Part shown: positions 10,301 through 17,642 of the stretch, in pieces
Layout of the letters: every line of letters begins with the position of its first letter
How positions within the stretch are numbered: position 1 is the first letter of the stretch
Source of the DNA: Amycolatopsis solani
GTDB taxonomy: Bacteria; Actinomycetota; Actinomycetes; Mycobacteriales; Pseudonocardiaceae
Direction of reading: 5' to 3'
DNA length: 64,000 nt
Assembly (NCBI RefSeq): GCF_033441515.1
Contig: NZ_JAWQJT010000001.1
Coordinates: 4,154,001-4,218,000 of the forward strand
Position numbers and translations under genes: made by a program
The notes under the pieces: model-generated
The model's input: the letters and a program-made list of their open reading frames with translations, nothing else
The model's database searches: none
Told to the model about the DNA's origin: nothing

Positions 10301-10639
10301 AGGGAGGTCGCGGACATCCCGGCCACCACCGAGGCGGACGAGACGCCGGTGACGGCGGAGCCGCCCGCTGAGCCCGCGTTGGAGGTCGCCGACATCCCGG
10401 TGACCACCGAAGCGGACGAGGCCCCGGTGCCGCAGGACGAGGAGCCCGCGGTCGAGGCGTCGCCGGCGCCCGAATCGGCGGAAGAGCCGGTCAACGAGTC
10501 TTCGGAGGCCGCTCAGCCGGTCGCCGAACCCGAGGTCAGCGTGCCCGAACCGGCCGTGCGCTCCACCCGGCGCCGTCCGCGCCGGGCAGCATCGCGGCCC
10601 GCGGGCCCGCCGGTGCACGCCTCGGACCAGAGTCAGTGA
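7349..10639 (+). CDS. rne: Ribonuclease E/G
   Basis: Protein of 1096 residues from ATG 7349, preceded by GGAGGAGA. The catalytic core is central: an S1 RNA-binding domain from about residue 505 (GSIVGNVYLGRVQNVLPSM), RNase H/DNase I-like region with Mg-binding Asp in VIDVNTG (~770) and IVIDFIDM, and the Zn-link TPCEHCKGRG (~873). It is flanked by long disordered arms: an N-terminal arm with 17-residue tandem repeats, acidic stretches and Arg-rich blocks, and an acidic/proline C-terminal tail. This layout, with the core between two scaffold arms, is usual in actinobacteria. It performs rRNA maturation and mRNA decay. The downstream neighbours rplU, rpmA and obgE match the conserved actinobacterial order. 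Confidence 0.97.
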   Translation: MSNAETPAEHTGGNPATPTTGPLADLPARIRVHALAKLLESHSRDILAKLAELGESVRSAQSSVTREVALKVGEAFAGGQPAPEEATAAQTDADQGRGQADAGQAPAADRGQSDADQGRTTGRGQSDAGQAADQGGPTGRAQSDAGQALDQARLTDRGQSDAGQTADQGRVTGRGQADTDQGRTTRRGRGNADQGQPGRTRGDAGQPQNQAPAEVSPASDAPSAEAEKPRPRQKTRAHLPVFAAPSPVFLPPEPSERAVKPARKPADPFAEPELRPEPRPERRPEPEAAADEAEDTTPATDNGDDDEDAGSRRRRRRGRRGRGRGKGAEGGEEGTENDDDQAEEQPRRRGRNGDEKPEADAEEAEEAAGPAAESDDDEGEGGSKRRRRRRRRKGSDGDDAEGTDDPPNTVTHVRQAKAEQPERPARDEVRSVRGSTRLEAKRQRRRDGREAGRRRAPILSEAEFLARRESVERTMVVNEKGDSTQIGVLEDGVLVEHFVTQSGSGSIVGNVYLGRVQNVLPSMEAAFIDIGRGRNAVLYAGEVDWDAAGLEGKARKIEQALSTGDSVLVQVTKDPVGHKGARLTTQISLPGRFLVYVPAGGATGISRKLPENERRRLKDILKRIVPEDAGVIIRTASEGIGEEELGRDVDRLKAQWDVIKEKAAAGSGKKGGAPTMLYEEPDLLVKVVRDLFTEDFAKLEIQGNRSWETINDYVRHVAPELTERVKRYTGTGDVFADHRIDEQITKALDRKVWLPSGGYLVIDRTEAMTVIDVNTGKFTGSGGNLEETVTRNNLESAEEIVRQLRLRDIGGIIVIDFIDMVLESNRELVLRRLTECLGRDRTRHQVAEVTSLGLVQMTRKKIGTGLLEAFSTPCEHCKGRGVLVSTEVQRTGGGSGPSQGGNGNGGNGGGGGEKSSRRSRGRGKGEEAAKEQAEAAKAEVHAVPSPEQRESIASAVAAMANASKAVKDHDHGAVNGNGPVPEPAREVADIPATTEADETPVTAEPPAEPALEVADIPVTTEADEAPVPQDEEPAVEASPAPESAEEPVNESSEAAQPVAEPEVSVPEPAVRSTRRRPRRAASRPAGPPVHASDQSQ
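7712..7864 (+). repeat. Three tandem 51-bp units inside rne
   Basis: The units encode 17 residues each, with the core RGQSDAGQ-ADQ (residues 122-138, 139-155, 156-172 of RNase E). Shorter 13-residue relatives lie on both sides, so the repetitive tract covers about 7619-7978. Copy number is likely to vary between strains. Confidence 0.8.
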
Positions 10640-10646
10640 TGCATTA

Positions 10647-10680
10647 GGGGGACCCCGGTGGTAACGCGCCGGGGCACCCC
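10647..10680 (+). terminator. Hairpin after rne
   Basis: CCCCGG (10653-10658) pairs with CCGGGG (10669-10674) and an outer GGGG/CCCC pair (10647-10650/10677-10680) extends the stem. No T-run follows. It is probably a terminator or processing site separating rne from the rplU promoter. Confidence 0.55.
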
Positions 10681-10683
10681 ACG

Positions 10684-10689
10684 TAACCT
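10684..10689 (+). promoter_or_regulatory. Putative -10 box for rplU-rpmA
   Basis: TAACCT fits TANNNT and lies directly after the rne terminator hairpin, about 110 nt before rplU. It would leave a ~105-nt leader that could carry ribosomal-protein feedback control. No clear -35 element is seen. Confidence 0.35.
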
Positions 10690-10801
10690 GTAGTACGGCC
10701 TGCCACCAGAGCAGGTCGCTGCGCGAGTTCAGGACCGCCGTAGTTCAGGTGGGCCGATCGCGCGGGCCCCCACCCATTGTCGAGCAATGCAGGAGACTTC
10801 C

Positions 10802-11116
10802 GTGTCGGCGTACGCGATCGTCAAGACCGGCGGCAAGCAGTACAAGGTGGCCGTCGGCGACGTCGTCGAGGTCGAGAAGCTCGAGGGCGAGCCGGGCACC
10901 GAGCACATCCTCCCCGCCGTTTTGTACGTCGACGGTGGCGATGTCACCACGGACGCCGACGCGCTGGCGAAGGTCTCGGTCACCGGCAAGGTCGTCGAGC
11001 AGACCAAGGGTCCGAAGATCCGGATCCACAAGTTCAAGAACAAGACGGGCTACCACAAGCGTCAGGGTCACCGGCAGAAGCTGACCCGCGTCGAGGTCAC
11101 CGCCATCTCCCTGTAA
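10802..11116 (+). CDS. rplU: 50S ribosomal protein L21
   Basis: Protein of 104 residues, the usual length for L21, with the family opening [15 protein letters not shown] and the C-terminal [15 protein letters not shown]. The start is set at GTG 10802 because AGGAGA lies at 10791-10796, 5 nt upstream; an in-frame ATG at 10787 would add five residues and put the ribosome binding site inside the gene. Structural component of the large ribosomal subunit, co-transcribed with rpmA after a 39-bp gap. Confidence 0.97.
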   Translation: MSAYAIVKTGGKQYKVAVGDVVEVEKLEGEPGTEHILPAVLYVDGGDVTTDADALAKVSVTGKVVEQTKGPKIRIHKFKNKTGYHKRQGHRQKLTRVEVTAISL

Positions 11117-11155
11117 GAACTTTCTCCGGATCTTAGTTAGAAAGAGGACTGGGCT

Positions 11156-11413
11156 ATGGCTCACAAGAAGGGTGCTTCCAGCTCCCGCAACGGTCGTGAC
11201 TCGAACGCGCAGCGCCTCGGCGTCAAGCGCTACGGCGGCCAGGAAGTCAACGCGGGCGAGATCCTGATCCGCCAGCGCGGCACCAAGTTCCACCCCGGCG
11301 TGAACGTCGGCCGTGGCGGCGACGACACGCTGTTCGCCCTGGCCGCCGGTGCGGTCAAGTTCGGCGAGAAGCGTGGCCGCAAGACGGTCAACATCGTGCC
11401 GAGCGAAGTCTGA
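11156..11413 (+). CDS. rpmA: 50S ribosomal protein L27
   Basis: Protein of 85 residues beginning [20 protein letters not shown], the canonical L27 N-terminus that reaches the peptidyl transferase centre. There is no N-terminal extension of the kind cleaved in Firmicutes. It is second in the rplU-rpmA operon and is followed at once by a strong intrinsic terminator, so obgE has its own transcription start or depends on readthrough. Confidence 0.98.
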   Translation: MAHKKGASSSRNGRDSNAQRLGVKRYGGQEVNAGEILIRQRGTKFHPGVNVGRGGDDTLFALAAGAVKFGEKRGRKTVNIVPSEV

Positions 11414-11440
11414 GTTTCGGCTTCGACGTAGCTTTCTGAG

Positions 11441-11483
11441 CGAGGGGTGGGCCGGAATATCCGGTGCCACCCCTCGTTTCTTT
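11441..11483 (+). terminator. Intrinsic terminator after rpmA
   Basis: A perfect 10-bp outer stem (CGAGGGGTGG 11441-11450 with CCACCCCTCG 11467-11476), an inner CCGG/CCGG stem, and the T-rich tail GTTTCTTT (11476-11483). This is the most complete rho-independent terminator in the window. Confidence 0.92.
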
Positions 11484-11519
11484 ATGTGTCCGATCTTCCG
11501 CAGGTGAAAGAGGCAAGTC

Positions 11520-12974
11520 ATGGCGTCCCGGTTCGTGGACCGTGCGGTGATCCACCTGACCGCAGGTGACGGTGGGAACGGCTGCGCCTCGGTGCACCGC
11601 GAGAAGTTCAAGCCCCTCGGTGGCCCCGACGGCGGCAACGGCGGCAACGGCGGCGACGTCCTGCTGGTCGTCGACCCGAACGTGCACACCCTGCTCGACT
11701 TCCACTTCCGCCCGCACGCCAAGGCGGGCAGCGGCAAGATGGGCCAGGGCGGCAACCGCGCGGGCGCGGCGGGGGAGTCGCTGATCATGAAGGTGCCGTC
11801 CGGCACCGTCGTGTTCACCGACGACGGCGAGCTGGTCGCCGACCTGATCGGCCCGGGCACCACGTTCGTCGCCGCCCAGGGCGGCCGCGGCGGCCTCGGC
11901 AACGCGTCACTCGCGTCGAAGGCCCGCAAGGCACCCGGTTTCGCGCTGCTCGGCGAGCCGGGCGAGAGCCGTGACCTGACGCTGGAGCTGCGTTCGGTCG
12001 CCGACGTCGGCCTGCTCGGGTTCCCGTCCGCCGGCAAGTCGTCGCTGATCTCGGTCCTGTCCGCGGCCAAGCCGAAGATCGCGGACTACCCGTTCACCAC
12101 GCTCGTGCCGAACCTCGGCGTCATCACCGGCGGCGACACCGTCTTCACGATGGCCGACGTGCCCGGCTTGATCCCCGGCGCGTCCGAGGGCAAGGGCCTC
12201 GGCCTCGACTTCCTCCGCCACATCGAGCGCTGCGCGGTGCTGGTGCACGTCGTCGACTGCGCCACGCTCGAGCCGGGCCGCGATCCGCTGTCCGATGTGG
12301 ACGCTCTCGAAGCCGAACTCGCGAAGTACACGCCGAGCCTGGGCGGGAAGCTCGAGGAGCGCCCGCGGGTCGTCGTCCTCAACAAGATCGACGTCCCGGA
12401 GGCCGCCGAGCTCGCCGAGTTCGTCCGGCCGGAGCTGGAAGCGCGCGGCCTGCGGGTGTTCGAGGTCTCGACGGCGTCCCGCAAGGGCCTGCGGGAGCTG
12501 ACTTTCGCGCTCGCGGCCGTCGTCGAGCAGTACCGCGAGGCGCAGCCGGTGCTGGAGCCGGAGAAGATCGTCCTGCGGCCGCTCGCGGTCGACGACTCCG
12601 GGTTCACCGTCGAGGTCGACCCGGAGGAAGAGGGCGCGTTCATCGTGCGCGGCGCCCGGCCGGAGCGCTGGATCCGCCAGACCGACTTCGCCAACGACGA
12701 GGCCGTCGGCTACCTCGCCGACCGGCTCGACCGCCTCGGCGTCGAGGACCAGCTGGCGAAGCTCGGCGCGAGGCCCGGCAGCCCGGTCACGATCGGCGAC
12801 GTCCAGTTCGAGTGGGAGCCGTCGACGCCGAGCGTCGCGGTGCACCTGTCCGGCCGCGGCACCGACGTCCGCCTGGAGCGCACCGACCGGATCGGCGCGT
12901 CCGAGCGCAAGGAAGCCCGCCGCATCCGCCGTGAGGGCACGGGCGAGTTCGACGGCCTGGACGACGGCGAGTGA
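11520..12974 (+). CDS. obgE: GTPase Obg/CgtA
   Basis: Protein of 484 residues with the glycine-rich Obg fold at residues 1-160 ([18 protein letters not shown]), a central G domain (G1 FPSAGKSS near 168, G3 DVPGLI, G4 NKID) and a C-terminal OCT domain extended with charged residues as in other actinobacteria. It acts in late 50S subunit assembly and stress signalling at the ribosome. Its stop overlaps the proB start (GTGA), indicating translational coupling. Confidence 0.97.
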   Translation: MASRFVDRAVIHLTAGDGGNGCASVHREKFKPLGGPDGGNGGNGGDVLLVVDPNVHTLLDFHFRPHAKAGSGKMGQGGNRAGAAGESLIMKVPSGTVVFTDDGELVADLIGPGTTFVAAQGGRGGLGNASLASKARKAPGFALLGEPGESRDLTLELRSVADVGLLGFPSAGKSSLISVLSAAKPKIADYPFTTLVPNLGVITGGDTVFTMADVPGLIPGASEGKGLGLDFLRHIERCAVLVHVVDCATLEPGRDPLSDVDALEAELAKYTPSLGGKLEERPRVVVLNKIDVPEAAELAEFVRPELEARGLRVFEVSTASRKGLRELTFALAAVVEQYREAQPVLEPEKIVLRPLAVDDSGFTVEVDPEEEGAFIVRGARPERWIRQTDFANDEAVGYLADRLDRLGVEDQLAKLGARPGSPVTIGDVQFEWEPSTPSVAVHLSGRGTDVRLERTDRIGASERKEARRIRREGTGEFDGLDDGE

Positions 12975-14080
12975 GCGGCACCCGGCAGGCCATCGCGGCG
13001 GCACGCCGCCTGGTGGTCAAGGTCGGTTCGTCGGCGCTGACCACCGCGGGCAGCGGCCTCGACGTGGCCCGCCTGGACGCGCTGGTCGACGCGATCGCCG
13101 AGCGCGTCGCCCGCGACACCCAGATCGTCCTGGTGTCCTCGGGCGCGATCGGCGCCGGCCTGGCCCCGCTCTCGCTCGGCAAGCGCCCCCGCGACCTGGC
13201 GACGCAGCAGGCGGCGGCGAGCGTGGGCCAGCTGGCGCTGGCGCACGCGTACGCCGAATCGTTCGGGCGGTTTTCGCTGACGGTCGGCCAGGTGCTGCTG
13301 ACGTCCGACGACGTCGTCCGCCGGTCGCACTACCGCAACGCGCAGCGCACGTTCTCCCGGTTGCTGGCACTGGGCGCGGTCCCGGTGGTCAACGAGAACG
13401 ACACGGTGGCGACGGAGGAAATCCGCTTCGGTGACAACGATCGCCTGGCCGCCCTGGTGGCCCACCTGATCGGCGCGGACGCGCTCCTCCTGCTGTCCGA
13501 TGTGGACGGCCTCTACGACGGTGACCCCCGGGACGGCGCGACCCGCAAGCTGACCGAAGTCCTCTCGGAGTCCGATGTGGACGGAATCTCGGTCGGCATG
13601 TCCAGCTCCGGCCTGGGAACGGGCGGCATGGTCTCGAAACTGGCGGCCGCCCGGACCGCGGCGGGCGCGGGCATCCCGGTTCTCTTGGCCGCGGCTTCGG
13701 AAGCCTCGGCGGCGTTGACCACGGCTTCCCCCGGCACGGCCTTCGCCCCGGCGGACACCCGCCTGTCGGCCCGCCGCTTCTGGCTGGGCTACGCGGCGGA
13801 CACGACGGGCCGGCTCCGCCTGGACGACGGCGCGGTGACGGCGGTGGTGCGCCGCCGCCGTTCCCTGCTGGCAGCGGGTATCACGGGCGTGGAGGGCGAC
13901 TTCCAGGCCGGCGACGTGGTGGACCTGGTGGACGCGAAGGACCGTGCGGTGGCCCGTGGCGTGGTGGCGTTCGACGCGACGGAACTCCCGGACCTGATCG
14001 GCCGTTCGACCCCGGAACTGCCGGAGGAGCAGCGACGCGAGGTCGTCCACGCGGACGATCTGGTCCCCCTGCGCCGCTGA
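12971..14080 (+). CDS. proB: Glutamate 5-kinase
   Basis: Protein of 369 residues. The amino-acid kinase domain shows VVKVGSSAL at the N-terminus, the phosphate-binding SSGAIGAG and the substrate motif [19 protein letters not shown]; the last ~90 residues are a PUA domain. It catalyses the first step of proline synthesis, ATP-dependent phosphorylation of glutamate. The GTG start overlaps the obgE stop by 4 bp. proA, often next in actinobacteria, is not here: the unit ends at a perfect palindrome. Confidence 0.97.
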   Translation: MSGTRQAIAAARRLVVKVGSSALTTAGSGLDVARLDALVDAIAERVARDTQIVLVSSGAIGAGLAPLSLGKRPRDLATQQAAASVGQLALAHAYAESFGRFSLTVGQVLLTSDDVVRRSHYRNAQRTFSRLLALGAVPVVNENDTVATEEIRFGDNDRLAALVAHLIGADALLLLSDVDGLYDGDPRDGATRKLTEVLSESDVDGISVGMSSSGLGTGGMVSKLAAARTAAGAGIPVLLAAASEASAALTTASPGTAFAPADTRLSARRFWLGYAADTTGRLRLDDGAVTAVVRRRRSLLAAGITGVEGDFQAGDVVDLVDAKDRAVARGVVAFDATELPDLIGRSTPELPEEQRREVVHADDLVPLRR

Positions 14081-14092
14081 CCCGCCCGAGAC

Positions 14093-14118
14093 CCCGCACT
14101 TTCACGTGAAAGTGCGGG
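14093..14118. terminator. Perfect 26-bp palindrome between convergent proB and SDR genes
   Basis: CCCGCACTTTCAC followed directly by its reverse complement, without a loop base. It lies 12 bp after proB and just before the stop of the convergent SDR gene. It is likely a bidirectional terminator or a dispersed palindrome; no T-run. Confidence 0.7.
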
Positions 14119-14120
14119 CC

Positions 14121-14834
14121 TCAGCCCACCGACACCAGGCGTGCGCCGCCGTCGGCTTCCAGGATCGTGCCCGTCAGGTTGGCGTTCGTCGCCGCCAGCG
14201 CCACCACCTCGGCCACGTCGTCCGCGGTCGCCACCCGGCGTGCCGGGATCGACGCCGCCGTCTGGGCGAAGAACCCCTCCCGCACCTCCGCCGGGAAGCC
14301 GCTCCACCAAGCCGTGTCGACGACCCCCGGCGAGACCGCGTTGACGCGCCGCGGTGCCAGCTCCACCGCCAGCGGCTTGACCAGTGCTTCGATGGCCGCG
14401 TTCAAGGCGCCGATCCCGGCCGTCCCGGGCATCGCCGCCCGCGCGGTGATCGCGCTGAGCAGCGTGATCGAGCCGTTCGCGGCCAGGTGGGGCAGCACGG
14501 CCTGGATCGTCGTCAGGTGCGCCCAGAACTTTGCGTCGAACGCCCGCCGCAGCACGTCGAGGTCCAGTGAATCGATCGGGCCCATGCCTTCGGCGCCCGA
14601 AAGGCTGACCACCAGCACGTCGACCGTTCCCAGCGAGGACGCCAGCGCGGCCATCGCCGTGGCGTCGCCGCCGTCGGCCCGGTGGCCGGTCAGGTGCGGG
14701 TCGCTCAGTGCGACGTCGTCCAGGCGTTCCTTGCCGCGGCCGGTGAGGTGGACTTCGTAGCCCTGCCGGTGCAGCCGCCGCGCGGTCGCCAGGCCGATGC
14801 CCGAAGTGCCGCCGGCGACGAGAGCGATGCTCAT
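14121..14834 (-). CDS. Short-chain dehydrogenase/reductase family protein lacking the YxxxK pair
   Basis: Protein of 237 residues from ATG 14834. The Rossmann motif GGTSGIG (residues 8-14) and the SDR landmarks RVNAVSPG and the C-terminal GGAR support the family. Where most SDRs have YxxxK the sequence reads IGALN (residues 141-145), so the catalytic Tyr and Lys are both replaced, while Ser127 is kept. It may be a member of an atypical SDR branch, a binding protein, or use other residues. It is divergent from a TetR gene across 62 bp containing a palindromic operator, so it is probably the TetR target. Confidence 0.88.
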   Translation of the reverse strand: MSIALVAGGTSGIGLATARRLHRQGYEVHLTGRGKERLDDVALSDPHLTGHRADGGDATAMAALASSLGTVDVLVVSLSGAEGMGPIDSLDLDVLRRAFDAKFWAHLTTIQAVLPHLAANGSITLLSAITARAAMPGTAGIGALNAAIEALVKPLAVELAPRRVNAVSPGVVDTAWWSGFPAEVREGFFAQTAASIPARRVATADDVAEVVALAATNANLTGTILEADGGARLVSVG

Positions 14835-14846
14835 GCGTTGTTCCCA

Positions 14847-14876
14847 ATTTCGAACCGGTACGTCTCGTTTCGAAAT
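14847..14876. promoter_or_regulatory. Palindromic operator between SDR and TetR genes
   Basis: A 30-bp imperfect palindrome with 12 of 15 positions matching between arms (ATTTCGAACCGGTAC / GTCTCGTTTCGAAAT). It is centred between the divergent starts and is the expected binding site of the TetR regulator, controlling both genes. Confidence 0.7.
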
Positions 14877-14882
14877 CGACGG

Positions 14883-14888
14883 TACCAT
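14883..14888 (+). promoter_or_regulatory. -10 box (TACCAT) of the TetR gene, leaderless type
   Basis: TACCAT lies 8 nt before ATG 14897 and immediately downstream of the operator palindrome, so the repressor would block its own promoter. Confidence 0.45.
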
Positions 14889-14896
14889 CGGATCCC

Positions 14897-15496
14897 ATGA
14901 CCGACCAGTCCCGTCCCGGCCGCAAGCGCAGCGAGCAGAGCCGGCTGGCGATCCTCGCCGCCACGCTCGACCTGGTCGCGGAGGCGGGCTACGGCACGCT
15001 GACCGTCGAAGGCATCGCCGCGCGCTCGGGCGTCGGCAAGCAGACGATCTACCGCTGGTGGCCGTCGAAGGCCGACGTCCTGCTCGACGCGCTCGCGACC
15101 AAGGCTGACCTGCAGATCCCGATCCCCGACGAGGGGTCGTTCCGCGCCGACCTCGAGCGGTTCCTGGGCAGCACGTTCGAGCTGGGGGAGAAGGAGCAGG
15201 TCGCGGAAACGCTCCGGGCGCTCATGGCGCAGGCGCAACTCGATCCGGAATTCGGCAAGCGATTCCGCGAAGACTTCCTGAACCGCCGGCGCGAAGCACT
15301 CGGCACGATCGTCGACCGCGCTCGCGAGCGCGGCGAACTGCCCGCGGGTGTCGCCCCCGGCACGGTGCTCGACGTCGTGTTCGGCGTGCTCTGGTACCGC
15401 CTGCTGGCCACGCGCGAGCCGATCGGCCAAGGGCTGGCGGGTGAACTGGTGACGCTGCTAGCGGCTCACGGCGCTTCGACCGCCGAAATGCGGTAG
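14897..15496 (+). CDS. TetR/AcrR family transcriptional regulator
   Basis: Protein of 199 residues. The N-terminal TetR_N helix-turn-helix is clear (ILAATLDLVAEAGYGTLTVEGIAARSGVGKQTIYRWWPSKAD split over residues 16-57), followed by a C-terminal ligand domain of the TetR_C_11-like type. No ligand can be predicted. It is divergent to the SDR gene and probably represses both. Its last 31 bp overlap the tail of the convergent ABM gene. Confidence 0.93.
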   Translation: MTDQSRPGRKRSEQSRLAILAATLDLVAEAGYGTLTVEGIAARSGVGKQTIYRWWPSKADVLLDALATKADLQIPIPDEGSFRADLERFLGSTFELGEKEQVAETLRALMAQAQLDPEFGKRFREDFLNRRREALGTIVDRARERGELPAGVAPGTVLDVVFGVLWYRLLATREPIGQGLAGELVTLLAAHGASTAEMR

Positions 15497-15750
15497 CGCG
15501 CCACGGAGGCGTCGAGGATCTGCGCCGACTGCTCGTCCGACGGCCCGGACCCGCGGAAGCGCTCGAGGTCCTCATCGGACTCCCAGCGTTCGTACACGGT
15601 GATCCGGCCGTCGTCGAGCAGGTCGGCGCCCAGCGCGTAGTCGAGGCAGCCCGGCGCTTCGCGCGCCAGCTGCACGGCCTCCGCGCAGCCGGCCAGGTAG
15701 GCGTCCCGTGCCTCCGGGGCGACCGCGAGCCAGCCGGCGATGATGATCAC
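15466..15750 (-). CDS. Antibiotic biosynthesis monooxygenase (ABM) domain protein
   Basis: Protein of 94 residues from GTG 15750, which overlaps the stop of the upstream PPOX gene (GTGA). It is a single ferredoxin-like ABM domain (IIIAGWLAV, ...CLDYAL, ...YERWES.EDLERF) as in small heme-degrading, quinone-modifying or regulatory proteins; most family members work as dimers without cofactor. Coupled to the F420/flavin-type PPOX gene. The precise substrate is unknown. Confidence 0.87.
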   Translation of the reverse strand: MIIIAGWLAVAPEARDAYLAGCAEAVQLAREAPGCLDYALGADLLDDGRITVYERWESDEDLERFRGSGPSDEQSAQILDASVARYRISAVEAP

Positions 15751-16133
15751 GTCGTGATCCGGTCCGCTTTGACGGTCAGCAGCAGCCGAGTCTGATCGCG
15801 ACCACCCCACCACGGGTACGGGCCGCCGAGGTAGCGCTGCGCCAGCTTCTCGATGTGCTCGACCGCGCCGTCCTCGGTCGTGTCGACGACCTGCCCGCGG
15901 ATCGCGTAGTACCGCGACGGCCGGTCGCGGTCGGCCACGTTGAGCGCCACCCGCGAGTCGCGCTCGATGTTGCGCTGCTTCTGGTGCCCCAGCACGGTGT
16001 TGACCAGGATGTGCGTCCCGTCGCTGTCCACCCAGGTCTGGGTGAGCTGCGGCGAGCCGTCCGGCATCGACGTCGCCAGGAAGCAGAGGCTGGGTTCGCG
16101 CAGCAACGCGACGAGGTCGGCGGGCAGTTCCAA
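15747..16133 (-). CDS. PPOX class F420-dependent oxidoreductase
   Basis: Protein of 128 residues with the split beta-barrel of the pyridoxamine 5'-phosphate oxidase-like family (ATSMPDGSPQLTQTWVDSDG, then SRVALNVAD and a C-terminal GGPYPWWGG). In actinomycetes such proteins mostly bind F420 or flavin. The start is TTG 16133, supported by GGAGG five nt upstream. It forms a two-gene unit with the ABM protein. Upstream lies an arginyl-tRNA synthetase-like relic. Confidence 0.88.
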   Translation of the reverse strand: MELPADLVALLREPSLCFLATSMPDGSPQLTQTWVDSDGTHILVNTVLGHQKQRNIERDSRVALNVADRDRPSRYYAIRGQVVDTTEDGAVEHIEKLAQRYLGGPYPWWGGRDQTRLLLTVKADRITT

Positions 16134-16147
16134 GGGGGCCTCCGCGA

Positions 16148-16237
16148 TAGCCGTTCGGGCGCTTCGATGCCGAGCAGCGAGAGCCCGAGCGCGAGCGTTT
16201 GCGACGTCAGCGTAGTCAACCCCAGCCGGGACGCGCG
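16148..16237 (-). pseudogene. Relic of an arginyl-tRNA synthetase C-terminus
   Basis: The 126 bp between the MHS transporter and PPOX genes encode, on the minus strand, 30 residues RASRLGLTTLTSQTLALGLS followed by LLGIEAPERL. This is the pattern of the ArgS C-terminal DALR helix (R.SRL.L...T...L..GL.LLGIEAPERM). No other ArgS sequence is nearby and the frame has no stop at the expected end. A short decayed fragment, with homology inferred from memory of the family. Confidence 0.55.
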
Positions 16238-16260
16238 CAGCGACGGCGTTCGCGAAGGGG

Positions 16261-17544
16261 TTACCGCAGCTCGCTGCCCTTGGTCTCGGGCAGCGTGAGG
16301 ATCACCGCGAACGCGATCGCCGCACCGACGGCGACGTACCAGAAGTAGAGCGTCTGCGACACCGCGCCGAACAGCGTGATGAGCAGCGGTGCGGTGCCCC
16401 CGAAGACCGCGACGGTCAGGTTGTACCAAGCGCCGATCCCGAGCGCGCGCAGTTCGGTGGGGAACAGCTCGCTCATGATCGCCGGCGCGATCGACGTCAT
16501 CGCGGTGTACAGCCCGAGCCCGACGCAGAACACGACGAGCAGGCCCCCGATCCCCGGACCGATCAAAGTGGACAGCGGGACGACGACGATCGCGGTCGCA
16601 CCGGACCACACGAGCAGTTGCGGCTTCCGCCCGAACCGGTCCGACAACGCGCCGAGCGGGTACTGCAACGCGATGAACAACGCCGTGCCGACCGAAAGGG
16701 CGAGGAAGACGACGTCCGCGTCGGCGTGCCGGGTTTTCACCGCGAAGGACGTGAGCGCGCTGAAGAAGGTGTAGTAGCAAAGGGTCGAGAGCATCGTGAA
16801 GCCGATGAGCCGGACGACGGCCTTCGGGTGGTGCGTCAGCGTCGTCAGCAACGGCCGTTCGATCTTCCGGGCCTTGACCTTCGTCTGCTCGAACAGCTCG
16901 GTTTCGGCGAGGCTGCGCCGCAGCCACAACCCGACCAGGCCGAAGACGCCGCCCAGCAGGAACGGCAGCCGCCAGCCCCACGCCGTCAGCTGCGCCTTGT
17001 CCAAGCTCCGCGCGAGCACGAAGCCGAGGACGGTCGCGACGAGCACGGCCGAGCCGGTCGAGATGTAGAAGAACGCCGAGTAGCGCCCCCGGCGTTCCGC
17101 GGGCGCGATCTCGCCCAGGTAGGCCGACGCGTTGGACACCTCGCCGCCCAGCGACAGGCCCTGGGCGATGCGCGCGAGCAGCAACAGGATCGGCGCGAGC
17201 CAGCCGACCTGCGCGAACGTCGGCAGCAGCCCGATCGCCACCGAGCCGCCCGCCATGAGCAGGATGGTGAGGATCATGGCGGGTTTTCGCCCCCGGGTGT
17301 CGGCGAAGCGCCCGAGCAGGACGCCGCCGAGCGGCCGGAAGAAGAACGCCAGCGCGTAGGTCGCGAAGGTGTTGATCAGGGCCAGCGTGTCGTTCCCGGA
17401 GGGGAAGAACGCGCCGGCGAAGTAGATGCTGAACGTCGCGTAGATCGTCCAGTCGAACCACTCCAGCGCGTTGCCGGCGCTCGCCGCGAACAGCTTGCGC
17501 ACCGGCAGCCGGTGGCGCTGCTCCTGCACGGTGGACTCGGTCAT
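16261..17544 (-). CDS. MHS family MFS transporter (metabolite:proton symporter)
   Basis: Protein of 427 residues from ATG 17544 with GGGAGG upstream. It has ~12 membrane segments and the MHS opening SAGNALEWFDWTIYATFS, GRFADTRGRKPAM between helices 2 and 3, and GRIAQGLSLGGE-like ARIAQGLSLGGEV in helix 5. This subfamily (KgtP, ProP, ShiA) takes up organic acids, betaines or shikimate by proton symport. The substrate cannot be assigned. It ends beside the argS-like relic. Confidence 0.93.
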   Translation of the reverse strand: MTESTVQEQRHRLPVRKLFAASAGNALEWFDWTIYATFSIYFAGAFFPSGNDTLALINTFATYALAFFFRPLGGVLLGRFADTRGRKPAMILTILLMAGGSVAIGLLPTFAQVGWLAPILLLLARIAQGLSLGGEVSNASAYLGEIAPAERRGRYSAFFYISTGSAVLVATVLGFVLARSLDKAQLTAWGWRLPFLLGGVFGLVGLWLRRSLAETELFEQTKVKARKIERPLLTTLTHHPKAVVRLIGFTMLSTLCYYTFFSALTSFAVKTRHADADVVFLALSVGTALFIALQYPLGALSDRFGRKPQLLVWSGATAIVVVPLSTLIGPGIGGLLVVFCVGLGLYTAMTSIAPAIMSELFPTELRALGIGAWYNLTVAVFGGTAPLLITLFGAVSQTLYFWYVAVGAAIAFAVILTLPETKGSELR

Positions 17545-17642
17545 GGCGGCCTCCCGTCACCCGAAGGTGGAACGGGACTTTGCCACATTCGTTCGCGGTG
17601 CGAAAGATCCTGACTGCCCGGTTTCCCCGGTCCTCCCTCCTC

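Noticed and set aside
7091..10618. Open frame of 1175 codons on the minus strand across rne
   Set aside because: Antisense shadow of the rne codon bias at high GC; low-complexity Leu/Arg/Gly content, no domain, no ribosome binding site.
10787..10801. ATG start for rplU five codons upstream
   Set aside because: The ribosome binding site AGGAGA lies inside this extension and correctly spaces GTG 10802, which also gives the usual L21 N-terminus.
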